Shown here piece after piece: positions 7,326-15,096 of a stretch of DNA of 39,020 nt. Origin of the DNA: Paraburkholderia haematera. GTDB taxonomy: Bacteria > Pseudomonadota > Gammaproteobacteria > Burkholderiales > Burkholderiaceae. The notes under the pieces were generated by a model. The model saw nothing but the letters and a program-made list of their open reading frames with translations, was not told where the DNA came from and did not search any database. Made by a program: the position numbers and the translations under genes. The stretch is from positions 1 to 39,020 of the forward strand of contig NZ_CAJNBK010000042.1 in assembly GCF_905220975.1 (NCBI RefSeq). Direction: 5' to 3'. Position 1 is the stretch's first letter. Each line of letters begins with the position of its first letter.

Positions 7326-9814
7326 TCGATTCATTTTCTTTCACCCTGCGTGCCATTGCCGCTGCCATGGTGGCGGGCGCGTTGAGCTTGAGCGGCGCGG
7401 CGGCCTTTGCGCAGGGCACGGCGTCCGCGCCGCAATCGGCCGGCTCCGGATTGAACGCGCTGCCGTTGAGCGGCGCCGCCTATCGGGTGGCGCAGGACGC
7501 GTATGCCGCCTATGGGCGCGGCGACTACACCGGCGCGATCGCCCGGGCGCGCGAGGCGATTCGCCAGCGCCCCGATGTCGTGTCGCTGCGGGTGTTGCTC
7601 GCCAACTCGCTCGCAGCGCTTCGACGTTATAGCGAAGCAAGCCGCTCGCTTGGCGACGCGATCGCACAGATCGGCCGCGATCCTGCGCTGATTTCGCGCC
7701 GCAAGCAGATCGACGCGCTGAACGCGTCGACCCGCGCGGTTGCACGCAGCGGCCGCCAGCAGTCGGGCGACCCGGACGCGTTGACCGGCGCCGCGCTGTC
7801 GGCCGCGCAGCAGGCCTACAAGGCCTATGCGGCGAAGGATTTCACGGGCACCGTCAAGTACGCGAACGATGCGATCTCGCTGCGTCCCGATCTGCTGCGC
7901 CTGCGCTTGTTGCTGATCGACGCGGCGAGCGCAGCCGGTCAGGATACCGAAGCATGGAACGCCGATCTCGATGCAAGCAAACGCTTCGGCGACAGCGACG
8001 AATTGCGCTTGAGGTGCAGCTTCATCGGCAGCCGTCTGGCGCCGAAGTCGTCCGATGCGTCGTATGCCGCGCGCAAGACGGGCGACTACGCGCGGGCCAC
8101 GGTGCTCGCGCGTGAGGCGGTCGCCTATGCGCCGGATCAGGTTGGCTACCGCGTCCAGTTGATCGACACCTTGTTCGCTACCGACGATCTACCAGGCGTG
8201 CAAGCGGCGGCGAGCGAGGCGATTGCCGCCGACGATACGGAAATCATGCCGCTCGCGCTGCGTGGCTACGCGCTGGCCGCACAGGGCAAGACGGCGGATG
8301 CCGACGCGGACTTCGCCAAAGCGCTGCATGCCGACGATGCGACCCAGCGCAATAAACGCGTGGCGCGCGTGATCATCGCCGATGTATGGATCGCCGAAGG
8401 ACAGCCGCAGCGCGCGCTCGATCTGCTCGCGCCGTTGAAGATGAACGGCGACGACACCGATCCGCCGATCGCGCTGCGTCGCGCGCAGGCGCGGCGGGAG
8501 TTGGCGCAGACGCCGGCCCCCACCACGCCGATCGATCCCGCACGCCGTCCGCTGATCGACTGCGTGGTCGATCAGTTCGGCGCGAGCTGCGACGTGTACG
8601 CCGCCGATCCCGGCTTCGCGGCGGCGCGTGCCGCGGCGACAGCCGCCGCCGCGAACGACAAAGCCGGCGCGCTCGGCTATGCGCGCGAAGCCGTGAAGGC
8701 CGCGCCTGATGATCCGCAGCATCGGGTGGATCTGATCAACGCGCTCAGCACGGCTGGCGATGACCGCGCCGCGGCGCGCGAAGCGCAGCACATGGTCGAC
8801 GCCGGCATGCTCGACGCGATGCCCGACATGACCGCCGCGTACATCGCGCAACGGGCCGGCAACAACAAGGTCGCATACCAACGCTTCGCCATCGCCGACA
8901 AGTCCGGCACCATGCCGGACAGCGCGTATGCCGATGCGGGCTATGCGGCCGCGGACGCGCACCGCAATCGCGAAGCCGCGCAGTACTTCGAGCGCGCAAT
9001 CGACGCGAGCGCGAAACCGTCCGACGACGCGCCACCCGCCAAGCCGGCGCAACTGAACGAGATGCGCAGCGCGCACGCCGAGGCCACCCGCAACTGGGGC
9101 TTCGACGCATCGATCAACTATCGCGGCGCCGGCATGCAGCCGGGCTATGCGTCGTCGCCGACACCGGGCACATCGAACAACTGGCAGGCCGGCGTGGAAG
9201 CCTACTGGCGTCCGTTCGGCAGTCTCGGCGACCGGATGTTCGAGCTCTATGCGCGCGGCTACGAAAGTTTCGGCGTGAAGAACGGCGGCGCGAGCGGCGT
9301 GGATACCTTGCAAGCCAGCGTCGGCGCGCGCGCCAAGCCGTTTTCGCAGATCGACGCGATCGTCGCCTTCGAACGGATCATTCCGATCGGCTCGCAGGTC
9401 AATCCCGACTGGCTCGCGCGGCTCGCGTATTCAGGCGGTTATGGCATCGAGCGACGGGTGGACGTGCCGTCGTGGTGGACTGCGCAGATCTACGCCGAGA
9501 CGGGCGCCTATCTGAACGCAGGGTCGGTCTACGCGACCACCAATCTCGAAGTGGGCCGCACCTTCCGCATGGACCGCTACAGCCCGAAGTGGACCGTGTT
9601 CCCGTACGCGGTGATCGGCGCGGACTACGATTCGAGCGTCGACCACAGCATGCCGCTCGGCGCGGGTGTGGGGATTTCGACGCGTTACTGGTTCCGCGAC
9701 AGCAAGTACGACGCGCCACGCTCGTATGTCGATCTGTCGGTGCAGTACCGCTTGAAGATCACCGGCGACGATCGCGCGCGCGGCGTGTTCTTCGGTGCGA
9801 TCTACTCGTATTGA
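7322..9814 (+). CDS. nfrA: NfrA-like outer-membrane protein with TPR-type repeats and C-terminal barrel
   Basis: 830 residues, translationally coupled to nfrB (ATGA overlap). A signal peptide of about 30 residues ends near AAAFAQ. Residues about 50-560 are Ala-rich helical repeats typical of TPR proteins (motifs such as AYAAYGRGDYTGAIARAREA recur). From about residue 580 the sequence turns into alternating aromatic beta-strands and ends in SY, as outer-membrane barrels do; this part matches the C-terminal domain of the phage N4 adsorption protein NfrA. The likely role is export of the polymer made by NfrB across the outer membrane, analogous to AlgK/AlgE or BcsC. It is shorter than the E. coli protein (about 990 residues). 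Identification rests on neighbours and the C-terminal pattern. Confidence 0.85.
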   Translation: MIDSFSFTLRAIAAAMVAGALSLSGAAAFAQGTASAPQSAGSGLNALPLSGAAYRVAQDAYAAYGRGDYTGAIARAREAIRQRPDVVSLRVLLANSLAALRRYSEASRSLGDAIAQIGRDPALISRRKQIDALNASTRAVARSGRQQSGDPDALTGAALSAAQQAYKAYAAKDFTGTVKYANDAISLRPDLLRLRLLLIDAASAAGQDTEAWNADLDASKRFGDSDELRLRCSFIGSRLAPKSSDASYAARKTGDYARATVLAREAVAYAPDQVGYRVQLIDTLFATDDLPGVQAAASEAIAADDTEIMPLALRGYALAAQGKTADADADFAKALHADDATQRNKRVARVIIADVWIAEGQPQRALDLLAPLKMNGDDTDPPIALRRAQARRELAQTPAPTTPIDPARRPLIDCVVDQFGASCDVYAADPGFAAARAAATAAAANDKAGALGYAREAVKAAPDDPQHRVDLINALSTAGDDRAAAREAQHMVDAGMLDAMPDMTAAYIAQRAGNNKVAYQRFAIADKSGTMPDSAYADAGYAAADAHRNREAAQYFERAIDASAKPSDDAPPAKPAQLNEMRSAHAEATRNWGFDASINYRGAGMQPGYASSPTPGTSNNWQAGVEAYWRPFGSLGDRMFELYARGYESFGVKNGGASGVDTLQASVGARAKPFSQIDAIVAFERIIPIGSQVNPDWLARLAYSGGYGIERRVDVPSWWTAQIYAETGAYLNAGSVYATTNLEVGRTFRMDRYSPKWTVFPYAVIGADYDSSVDHSMPLGAGVGISTRYWFRDSKYDAPRSYVDLSVQYRLKITGDDRARGVFFGAIYSY

Positions 9815-9829
9815 ATCCGGATGAATCAA

Positions 9830-10582
9830 ATGAAAAAAATCAGCTTGGGTAGTTCGAGGGTTGCCATGTCTTGGGTGGCGCTATTGTCGGTCGGCGTGGC
9901 GCATGCCGCTGCGGACGATGTCGCGAGTCTCTATGGACCGCAACCGCCCGCCAACGCGTCATATCTGCGCGTGCTGAACGCATCGTCGCAAGCGGTGCGC
10001 GTGGCGCTCGCTGGCAGCGAGGCGCCGCAGACGCTCGCGCCGGGCGCGGTCACGCGTTTCAGCGTGCTGACACCGGGGACGCCGGCACGCGTCACGGTCG
10101 ACGGGAAGGTTTTGGCCGATGCCGCTTGGGCCGATGCGGCGGCGAATGCAACGACCAATGCAACGACCAATGCAACGACCAATGCAGCAACTCACGCAGG
10201 CGACGCTGTAACCGTCGCGTTGCGGCATGACGCGAAGGGCTGGCATGCGACGCGGATCGTCGGCCGCTACGAGCGCGTCGACGGTTTGAAGGCGACCTTG
10301 CGCGCGTTCAATTTTGCGCCCGGTTGCAGCGCGAAGATCGGTGTGGACGGCAACGGTCCGACGGTGTTCGCGCAGGTGGCCGCAGGCGCGCAGGACACGC
10401 GCGCCATCAATCCGGTCAACGCGAAGCTGGTGGGGCGGTGCGGTGCGGCGGCCAGCGCGGCGTTGCCGTTGCCGGCGCTCGCTGCCGGCGACAGCTACAG
10501 CCTGTTCGTCACCGGCGACGTCGCGAAACCGGTGTTGAGCGGCGCGCGCGATGTGCTCGCGTGGCCGCCGGCCGCCAATTGA
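9830..10582 (+). CDS. algF: AlgF-like periplasmic polysaccharide acylation protein
   Basis: 250 residues with a Sec signal peptide ending near AHA-AA. Directly after it comes LYGPQPPANASYLRV, the N-terminal signature of AlgF, a periplasmic protein required for alginate O-acetylation. Two beta-domain-like halves follow, with conserved-looking GYER and cysteine positions in the second half. A tandem 12-bp repeat (10145-10186) encodes an Asn/Ala/Thr spacer between the halves. An ATG at 9821 is also possible; 9830 is chosen for the GGA at 9819-9821 and the typical MKK start. It sits between the export protein and two SGNH acyltransferases, consistent with a role in polymer modification. Confidence 0.75.
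   Translation: MKKISLGSSRVAMSWVALLSVGVAHAAADDVASLYGPQPPANASYLRVLNASSQAVRVALAGSEAPQTLAPGAVTRFSVLTPGTPARVTVDGKVLADAAWADAAANATTNATTNATTNAATHAGDAVTVALRHDAKGWHATRIVGRYERVDGLKATLRAFNFAPGCSAKIGVDGNGPTVFAQVAAGAQDTRAINPVNAKLVGRCGAAASAALPLPALAAGDSYSLFVTGDVAKPVLSGARDVLAWPPAAN
10145..10186 (+). repeat. In-frame 12-bp tandem repeat in the algF-like gene
   Basis: Three perfect copies of AATGCAACGACC (10145-10180) are followed by a decayed fourth. They encode an Asn-Ala-Thr-Thr repeat in a probable linker. Copy-number change would keep the frame. Confidence 0.9.
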
Positions 10583-10665
10583 TCGCCGGACGATCGCGAT
10601 ACGTTTGCCGCGCGCGCTGCTTCATCTGCTTCACTGCTTCATATAAATCACGGGGACCCCACACA

Positions 10666-11694
10666 ATGACCGATGCCAGCCGTTCGTTCATCCAGGCGCC
10701 AGCCCAATCGAAACCGCTCAACCGAGTTCGTCGTCGCCTGCTGCTCGCTCTCGCTGCGGCGCCGCTCGGCGGCGCATTATCGTTGCTGCCGCGCCGCGCG
10801 TTCGCCGCGGCGTCGACCAGCGTGATCGAAGGCCGCAATCTGTGGCTCTATCCCGGCTGGGAAAGTCTCACCGATGACGCGACGCCCGCCTGTCTGAAAG
10901 CTGTCGATCTGATTCATCAGGCGACGGACAAGCTGGCGGCGCGCGGCATTCACAGTGTGATGGTGATCGCGCCGCTGAAAGCCCGTTTGTGCCCGGAGAA
11001 TCTGCCGGACGGCATCGCGATGTCCGCGAGTGTCGCAAGCCGCTACGCCGCGATTCGCGCGCATGCCGACGCGCTCGGTCTGCAGATGGTGGATGGCGAC
11101 GGCGCGATCGCCGAGGTCGACGCTGCACAGGAAAAGTACATTCGCGCCGACTACCACTGGAGCGGCCACGCCGCCGAAGCGGTCGCGGAGCGCGTTGCCA
11201 AACGCCTTGCCGCGGCGGGTTCGCTTAAGGGCACCGCCGGTGCGGGCAGCCGCCTTGGCACGTGGAACGAGGAAGTCCGCTACGGCGACCTCGCGACCTT
11301 GCTGCCGCCGGAGCGCAAGAAGGCAGTCGGCAAGGATCACTTCATCGTGCGCACGGTGGTGGAGGCGCCGGGCCTCGTCGACGGCGGTCCGCCGGTTGTG
11401 CAGGTGGTCGGCAATAGCATGGTTCAGCCGTACCTCGGCTTTCCGCAGAAGCTCTCGAATGCGATCGATCGCCCGGTCGGTTTGACGTGGACCTTCGGCG
11501 ACACCGGTCCGTGGAAGACGCTGCTCAACTATCTGGAATCGCCGGACTTCAAGGCCAATCCGCCGCAAGCGATCGTCTGGCAATTCAACGAAGGGCAGAT
11601 GATGAATCGGCCGAGCGCGGGCGGCCAATGGGACGCGGCCTCGGTGATGGCCGACGATGCGTTTCTCGCGCGTCTGAGCAAGGCTATCGCCTGA
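10666..11694 (+). CDS. AlgJ/AlgX-like periplasmic SGNH-fold acyltransferase, first copy
   Basis: 342 residues. The N-terminus has an Arg-rich patch (RVRRRLLLALAAA) and a hydrophobic stretch ending at RAFA-AA, so a Sec or Tat signal peptide is likely. The catalytic elements of the AlgX/AlgJ family are in place: the Asp-x-His pair at D162 and H164 (RADYHWSGH) and the nucleophile Ser at S251 (VVGNSM). AlgJ and AlgX move acetyl groups onto alginate in the periplasm; DltD is a distant functional analogue for D-alanylation. The protein probably transfers the acyl group onto the exopolysaccharide as a soluble or loosely bound periplasmic enzyme. The start at 10666 was chosen because the longer reading frame lacks a signal peptide. 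The stop overlaps the next start (ATGA). Confidence 0.82.
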   Translation: MTDASRSFIQAPAQSKPLNRVRRRLLLALAAAPLGGALSLLPRRAFAAASTSVIEGRNLWLYPGWESLTDDATPACLKAVDLIHQATDKLAARGIHSVMVIAPLKARLCPENLPDGIAMSASVASRYAAIRAHADALGLQMVDGDGAIAEVDAAQEKYIRADYHWSGHAAEAVAERVAKRLAAAGSLKGTAGAGSRLGTWNEEVRYGDLATLLPPERKKAVGKDHFIVRTVVEAPGLVDGGPPVVQVVGNSMVQPYLGFPQKLSNAIDRPVGLTWTFGDTGPWKTLLNYLESPDFKANPPQAIVWQFNEGQMMNRPSAGGQWDAASVMADDAFLARLSKAIA

Positions 11695-13046
11695 TGAGCG
11701 AGTCAATCGGAGGCACGGCGGAACGCGCTGCGGCGGGAACGGCGGTGGGCCATGCGGCGGACACGGCGGCAGGCGCTGCGACAGGCACGACGGCCCGCGC
11801 AGCGGCGGGAACGACGACTCGCACGGCGGCAGCCACAGCGCGCACGGACAGCAGAACAGCGCATGGCCGCGCGGCAGCGACGCCAGAGCCGCTCGCTCAG
11901 CCGCTCGCGCATCGGCGCATTGCCTGGCTGATCGCGCTCCTGCTCGGCCTCGGTTGCGCCGCCGCCTTGACTTCGCTTGTCACGCAGTCGCGCAACGGCA
12001 CTTCGTTCGACGTACATGGCTGGCGCGACGGCAGCCTCGGCCACCACCTCGATCGCGCGATCGACGTGCCGTACGCGCGATCGCTGCATCGCTGGCAGGC
12101 GGCGGTGCGTTACCGCCTGTTCGGCGACCTCGGGCATCAGGTGCGCGAGGGCTGTCCCGGCTGGCTGTTCTATGCGGACGGTCTGCGCGCGCCGGTGCAA
12201 CCGGGGCATGATCCCGTCGAACGTGCCGATGGCGGCGATGCGTTGACCGATGCGCGCATCGCCGCGCTGCATCGTTACACGGACGCGCTGCGCGGCGCTG
12301 GGATTCAGCTGGTGGTCGTGACGGTGCCCGACAAGGCGCGCGTGGAAAGCGAGGCGCTGTGCGGGCTGCGTCAGGACGCGCGGATGACGCAGCGTCTGAC
12401 TGTCTGGAACCGCGCGCTGACGGCGAGCAAGGTCGCGCACGTTGAATTGCTGCCGGCCCTGCAAGCTGCGCGTCCCGCATTTTTCCGCACCGATGTGCAC
12501 TGGAATGCGCAGGGCGCGCAAGCAGCCGCACAGGCGGTCAGTGCTGCGGTACTGCCGTTGCTCGGCAAACCCGGCGACACAGAATTCACGCATGCGACGG
12601 CGCAACCCGCTCCGCGCATCGGCGATCTGCTGACGCTCGCGAATCTGAATGACGTGCCGGACGCATGGCGGCCCGCGCCCGATGTTGTCGCCGCGCAGAC
12701 GTTGCAGGTGCAACGCAGCGGCGGCCTGCTCGACGACGGTCCCGCCGCCGACGTGCTGCTCGCGGGCAGTTCGTTCTCGCGCCGCAGCGCGTTTGCCGAG
12801 CGCCTGAGCGAGCAGCTCGGCCGCGAAGTCTGGAATGTCAGCCTCGACGACGGCCAGTTCGATCGCGCGTTGCAGGCAATTTGGCGCGAGCGGGCCGCGT
12901 GGCCGAAGAGCGTGCGCATGGTGATCTGGGAAATGTCGGAAGACGCGCTGTCAATGCCGGTCGATGCGTCGGCACCCAACGAGGCAACGACCGCAAACGC
13001 CGCCGTGCCCGTCACTCCCGTTGCCGCACCGGCGAAGCAGGACTGA
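11694..13046 (+). CDS. AlgJ/AlgX-like SGNH-fold acyltransferase, second copy, membrane-anchored
   Basis: 450 residues, coupled to the previous gene by an ATGA overlap. The first 65 or so residues are a low-complexity Ala/Thr/Arg/Gly tail predicted to be cytoplasmic. One membrane helix follows (about 75-97), then a periplasmic domain with a complete catalytic set: D267 and H269 in RTDVHWNAQGA, and Ser at position 360 in LAGSSFS. Unlike its upstream relative it is membrane-anchored, as AlgJ and DltD are. Two such enzymes in one operon parallel the AlgJ plus AlgX relay of alginate acetylation. The Ala/Thr-rich tail looks like repeat expansion and is unusual for the family. An upstream start is very unlikely because it would overlap the previous gene extensively. 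Confidence 0.82.
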   Translation: MSESIGGTAERAAAGTAVGHAADTAAGAATGTTARAAAGTTTRTAAATARTDSRTAHGRAAATPEPLAQPLAHRRIAWLIALLLGLGCAAALTSLVTQSRNGTSFDVHGWRDGSLGHHLDRAIDVPYARSLHRWQAAVRYRLFGDLGHQVREGCPGWLFYADGLRAPVQPGHDPVERADGGDALTDARIAALHRYTDALRGAGIQLVVVTVPDKARVESEALCGLRQDARMTQRLTVWNRALTASKVAHVELLPALQAARPAFFRTDVHWNAQGAQAAAQAVSAAVLPLLGKPGDTEFTHATAQPAPRIGDLLTLANLNDVPDAWRPAPDVVAAQTLQVQRSGGLLDDGPAADVLLAGSSFSRRSAFAERLSEQLGREVWNVSLDDGQFDRALQAIWRERAAWPKSVRMVIWEMSEDALSMPVDASAPNEATTANAAVPVTPVAAPAKQD

Positions 13047-13051
13047 TCGCG

Positions 13052-14818
13052 ATGCTATTCAATTCATTCATCTTCCTCACGCTGTTCCTGCCGCCTGCGC
13101 TCGCCGGCTACTACCTGCTTGGCCAACGCATGCCGCGCGCCGCGGCAGCGTGGCTATGCGCCGCGTCGATCGTGTTTTACGGCTGGTGGAATCCGGCGTT
13201 CGTCGGCTTGCTGGTGGCGTCGATCCTGTTCAACTACGCGATGAGTTGCGCGATCGTCGCGGCGCCCGCGCAGTCGGCACGCCGCCGCTGGCTGCTCGGT
13301 CTCGCGATTGCCGCCGATCTCGCGCTGCTGGTGCGCTACAAATATCTGGCGACGCTGCTCACCGCGCTCGTGCACGCAAGCGGCATTGCGCCCGCCGATT
13401 GGCTCGCGCACGGCATGCAGGACGTGATTCTGCCGCTCGGCGTGTCGTTCTTCACCTTCACGCAGATCGGCTATCTGCTCGATTGCAACGCGGGGATCGT
13501 CAAGGAGCGCGACCCGCTCGGCTACGTGCAGTTCGTCACGTTCTTTCCGCATTTGATCGCGGGGCCGATTCTGCATCACAAGGAAATGATGACGCAATTC
13601 GCGCAGCCGGCCACGTACCGGCTGCGCGCGGAGAATCTTTCGATCGGCGCGTTCGTGTTCACCATCGGTCTCGCGAAGAAGGTGCTGTTCGCCGACACCA
13701 TCGCGCCTTTCGCCGACGCAGGTTTTGCCGCGCCGCACGAACTGCAGGGGCTGGCGGCGTGGGGCACCTGTCTTGCGTACGCGTTGCAGCTTTACTTCGA
13801 TTTCTCCGGTTACTCGGATATGGCCATGGGTCTCGCGAAGATGTTCGGCGTGCGCTTTCCGTTGAACTTCAATTCGCCGTTCAAGGCGGCGAGCATCATC
13901 GATTTCTGGCAGCGCTGGCACATGACGCTCACGCGTTATCTCACGGCTTACCTGTATTACCCGATGGCGATGCGGATCAATCGCAGCCGCGCGCTGGGTG
14001 GTCTGCCGATCGGCCGTCTCGCGCAACGTTCGACGCGCGGTTTTCTCTCGACGGTCGCTGTGCCGACTTTCTACACGATGGCGCTGGCCGGCATCTGGCA
14101 CGGCGCGGGTTTGCAGTATCTGATTTACGGCTTGCTGCATGCGTCGTATCTCACCGTGAATCACGCTTATCGCGCGTGGCGTGCGGCGGGTGCGCCGGGC
14201 GCATCGGTCGCATCGGTCGCATCGGTCGGTCAGGCACGCGCGGCCGGAGCGGTCGCAGCAGGGACGGCAGGGACAGCAGCAGGTCCGGCTCGTGCGATAG
14301 GAGCGGCCGCGACCGCAGCAGAATCGGCTCGTACGATAGCAACGACAGGGGTCGTCGCAGCATTCACAGCAAGTTTCACGGCGCGCATTCGCCATGCTGG
14401 GAATGTCCTGCTGACCTTCGTGGCCGCGCTGGTCGCGTTTGCGTTTTTCCGCGCCCATGGTGTCGGCGATGCGCTCGCATTACTGCAAGGCATGGCGGGT
14501 TTGCACGGCGTCGAAACGCTCGACTGGCCCGCGTGGGGCACGGCGAACATGAGCCCCGTCGAATGGCTGCATCTGGTCGCGGGCCGCTCGACGCTCGCAT
14601 TGCAGATCGCCGCGCTGCTGGTGATCGTCTGGTGCACGCCGAATTCGCATCAATTGATGGGGCGCTTCTCGCCGGCACTCGAACGCGCGGCCGAGGGCTT
14701 GCCCGCCGCACTGACATGGCGGCCGTCGCTGCGCTGGACTGTCGCGATGTTCGGCGTGCTCGTATTCTGCGTCGCGCAGTTGCATGGTGAGGTGCGTTTT
14801 CTCTATTTCCAGTTCTGA
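13052..14818 (+). CDS. algI: MBOAT-family membrane acyltransferase, AlgI/DltB-like
   Basis: 588 residues with about ten membrane helices. It begins MLFNSFIFL, typical of AlgI. Both MBOAT histidines are visible: H290 in FWQRWHMTLT and the essential H350 in AGIWHGAG. MBOAT proteins such as AlgI and DltB pass an acyl group from a cytoplasmic donor across the membrane to a periplasmic SGNH partner. This is the only MBOAT in the operon, so it must serve both the AlgF/AlgJ-like proteins and the DltA/DltC pair, or one set is unused. An Ala/Gly/Thr-rich segment of about 70 residues (380-447), absent from typical AlgI and partly made of a 9-bp repeat, is inserted after the catalytic His. The gene begins 5 bases after the preceding stop. 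Confidence 0.88.
   Translation: MLFNSFIFLTLFLPPALAGYYLLGQRMPRAAAAWLCAASIVFYGWWNPAFVGLLVASILFNYAMSCAIVAAPAQSARRRWLLGLAIAADLALLVRYKYLATLLTALVHASGIAPADWLAHGMQDVILPLGVSFFTFTQIGYLLDCNAGIVKERDPLGYVQFVTFFPHLIAGPILHHKEMMTQFAQPATYRLRAENLSIGAFVFTIGLAKKVLFADTIAPFADAGFAAPHELQGLAAWGTCLAYALQLYFDFSGYSDMAMGLAKMFGVRFPLNFNSPFKAASIIDFWQRWHMTLTRYLTAYLYYPMAMRINRSRALGGLPIGRLAQRSTRGFLSTVAVPTFYTMALAGIWHGAGLQYLIYGLLHASYLTVNHAYRAWRAAGAPGASVASVASVGQARAAGAVAAGTAGTAAGPARAIGAAATAAESARTIATTGVVAAFTASFTARIRHAGNVLLTFVAALVAFAFFRAHGVGDALALLQGMAGLHGVETLDWPAWGTANMSPVEWLHLVAGRSTLALQIAALLVIVWCTPNSHQLMGRFSPALERAAEGLPAALTWRPSLRWTVAMFGVLVFCVAQLHGEVRFLYFQF
14201..14227 (+). repeat. In-frame 9-bp tandem repeat in the MBOAT gene
   Basis: Three perfect copies of GCATCGGTC encode repeated Ala-Ser-Val. 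They open a low-complexity Ala-rich insertion that runs to about 14390 and contains further degenerate GCAGCA/GGGACA repeats. Confidence 0.88.
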
Positions 14819-14852
14819 TTACCGGAACGACGTTTGCGCAAAGGACAACACA

Positions 14853-15089
14853 ATGACTCAAAACAATACGCTGCACGCCGACGTAGCGGCACTGGTCGAA
14901 TCCGTCGTACTGCGCCTCGTGCGCGATGACGAGCTGCTACTCGAAACGGGGCTGGTCGATTCGGTGCTGGCCGTCGAAATCGTGATGGGTGTCGAGATGC
15001 AATTCGGCGTGCGTATTCCGCCTACCGAGATCGCCGAGCATCTGGCATCCGTGGATGCGCTTGGCGCATTCATCGCCGCCAATCGCTAG
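14853..15089 (+). CDS. dltC: DltC-like acyl/D-alanyl carrier protein
   Basis: 78 residues, the usual length of DltC. The phosphopantetheine attachment site is clear: LVDSVLAVE with Ser37. The surrounding ETGLVDS and the downstream FGVRIPPTEI match carrier proteins of the DltC/ACP type. A good ribosome site (AAAGGAC at 14840-14846) precedes the ATG. A phosphopantetheinyl transferase is needed for activation and is not encoded here. Its place directly before a DltA-like ligase indicates that it receives the aminoacyl group made by that enzyme and presents it to the MBOAT protein. A general acyl carrier role is possible but less likely given the neighbour. Confidence 0.87.
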   Translation: MTQNNTLHADVAALVESVVLRLVRDDELLLETGLVDSVLAVEIVMGVEMQFGVRIPPTEIAEHLASVDALGAFIAANR

Positions 15090-15096
15090 GCATCCT

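Noticed and set aside
13154..14458. Long minus-strand reading frame opposite the MBOAT gene
   Set aside because: The plus strand encodes a clear MBOAT protein with both catalytic His residues; the opposite frame is an artefact of GC-rich codon use.
9830..14818. Alginate biosynthesis operon
   Set aside because: Only the acylation proteins are alginate-like. No Alg8, Alg44, AlgD, AlgG or AlgE is present, and the synthase is NfrB-like.
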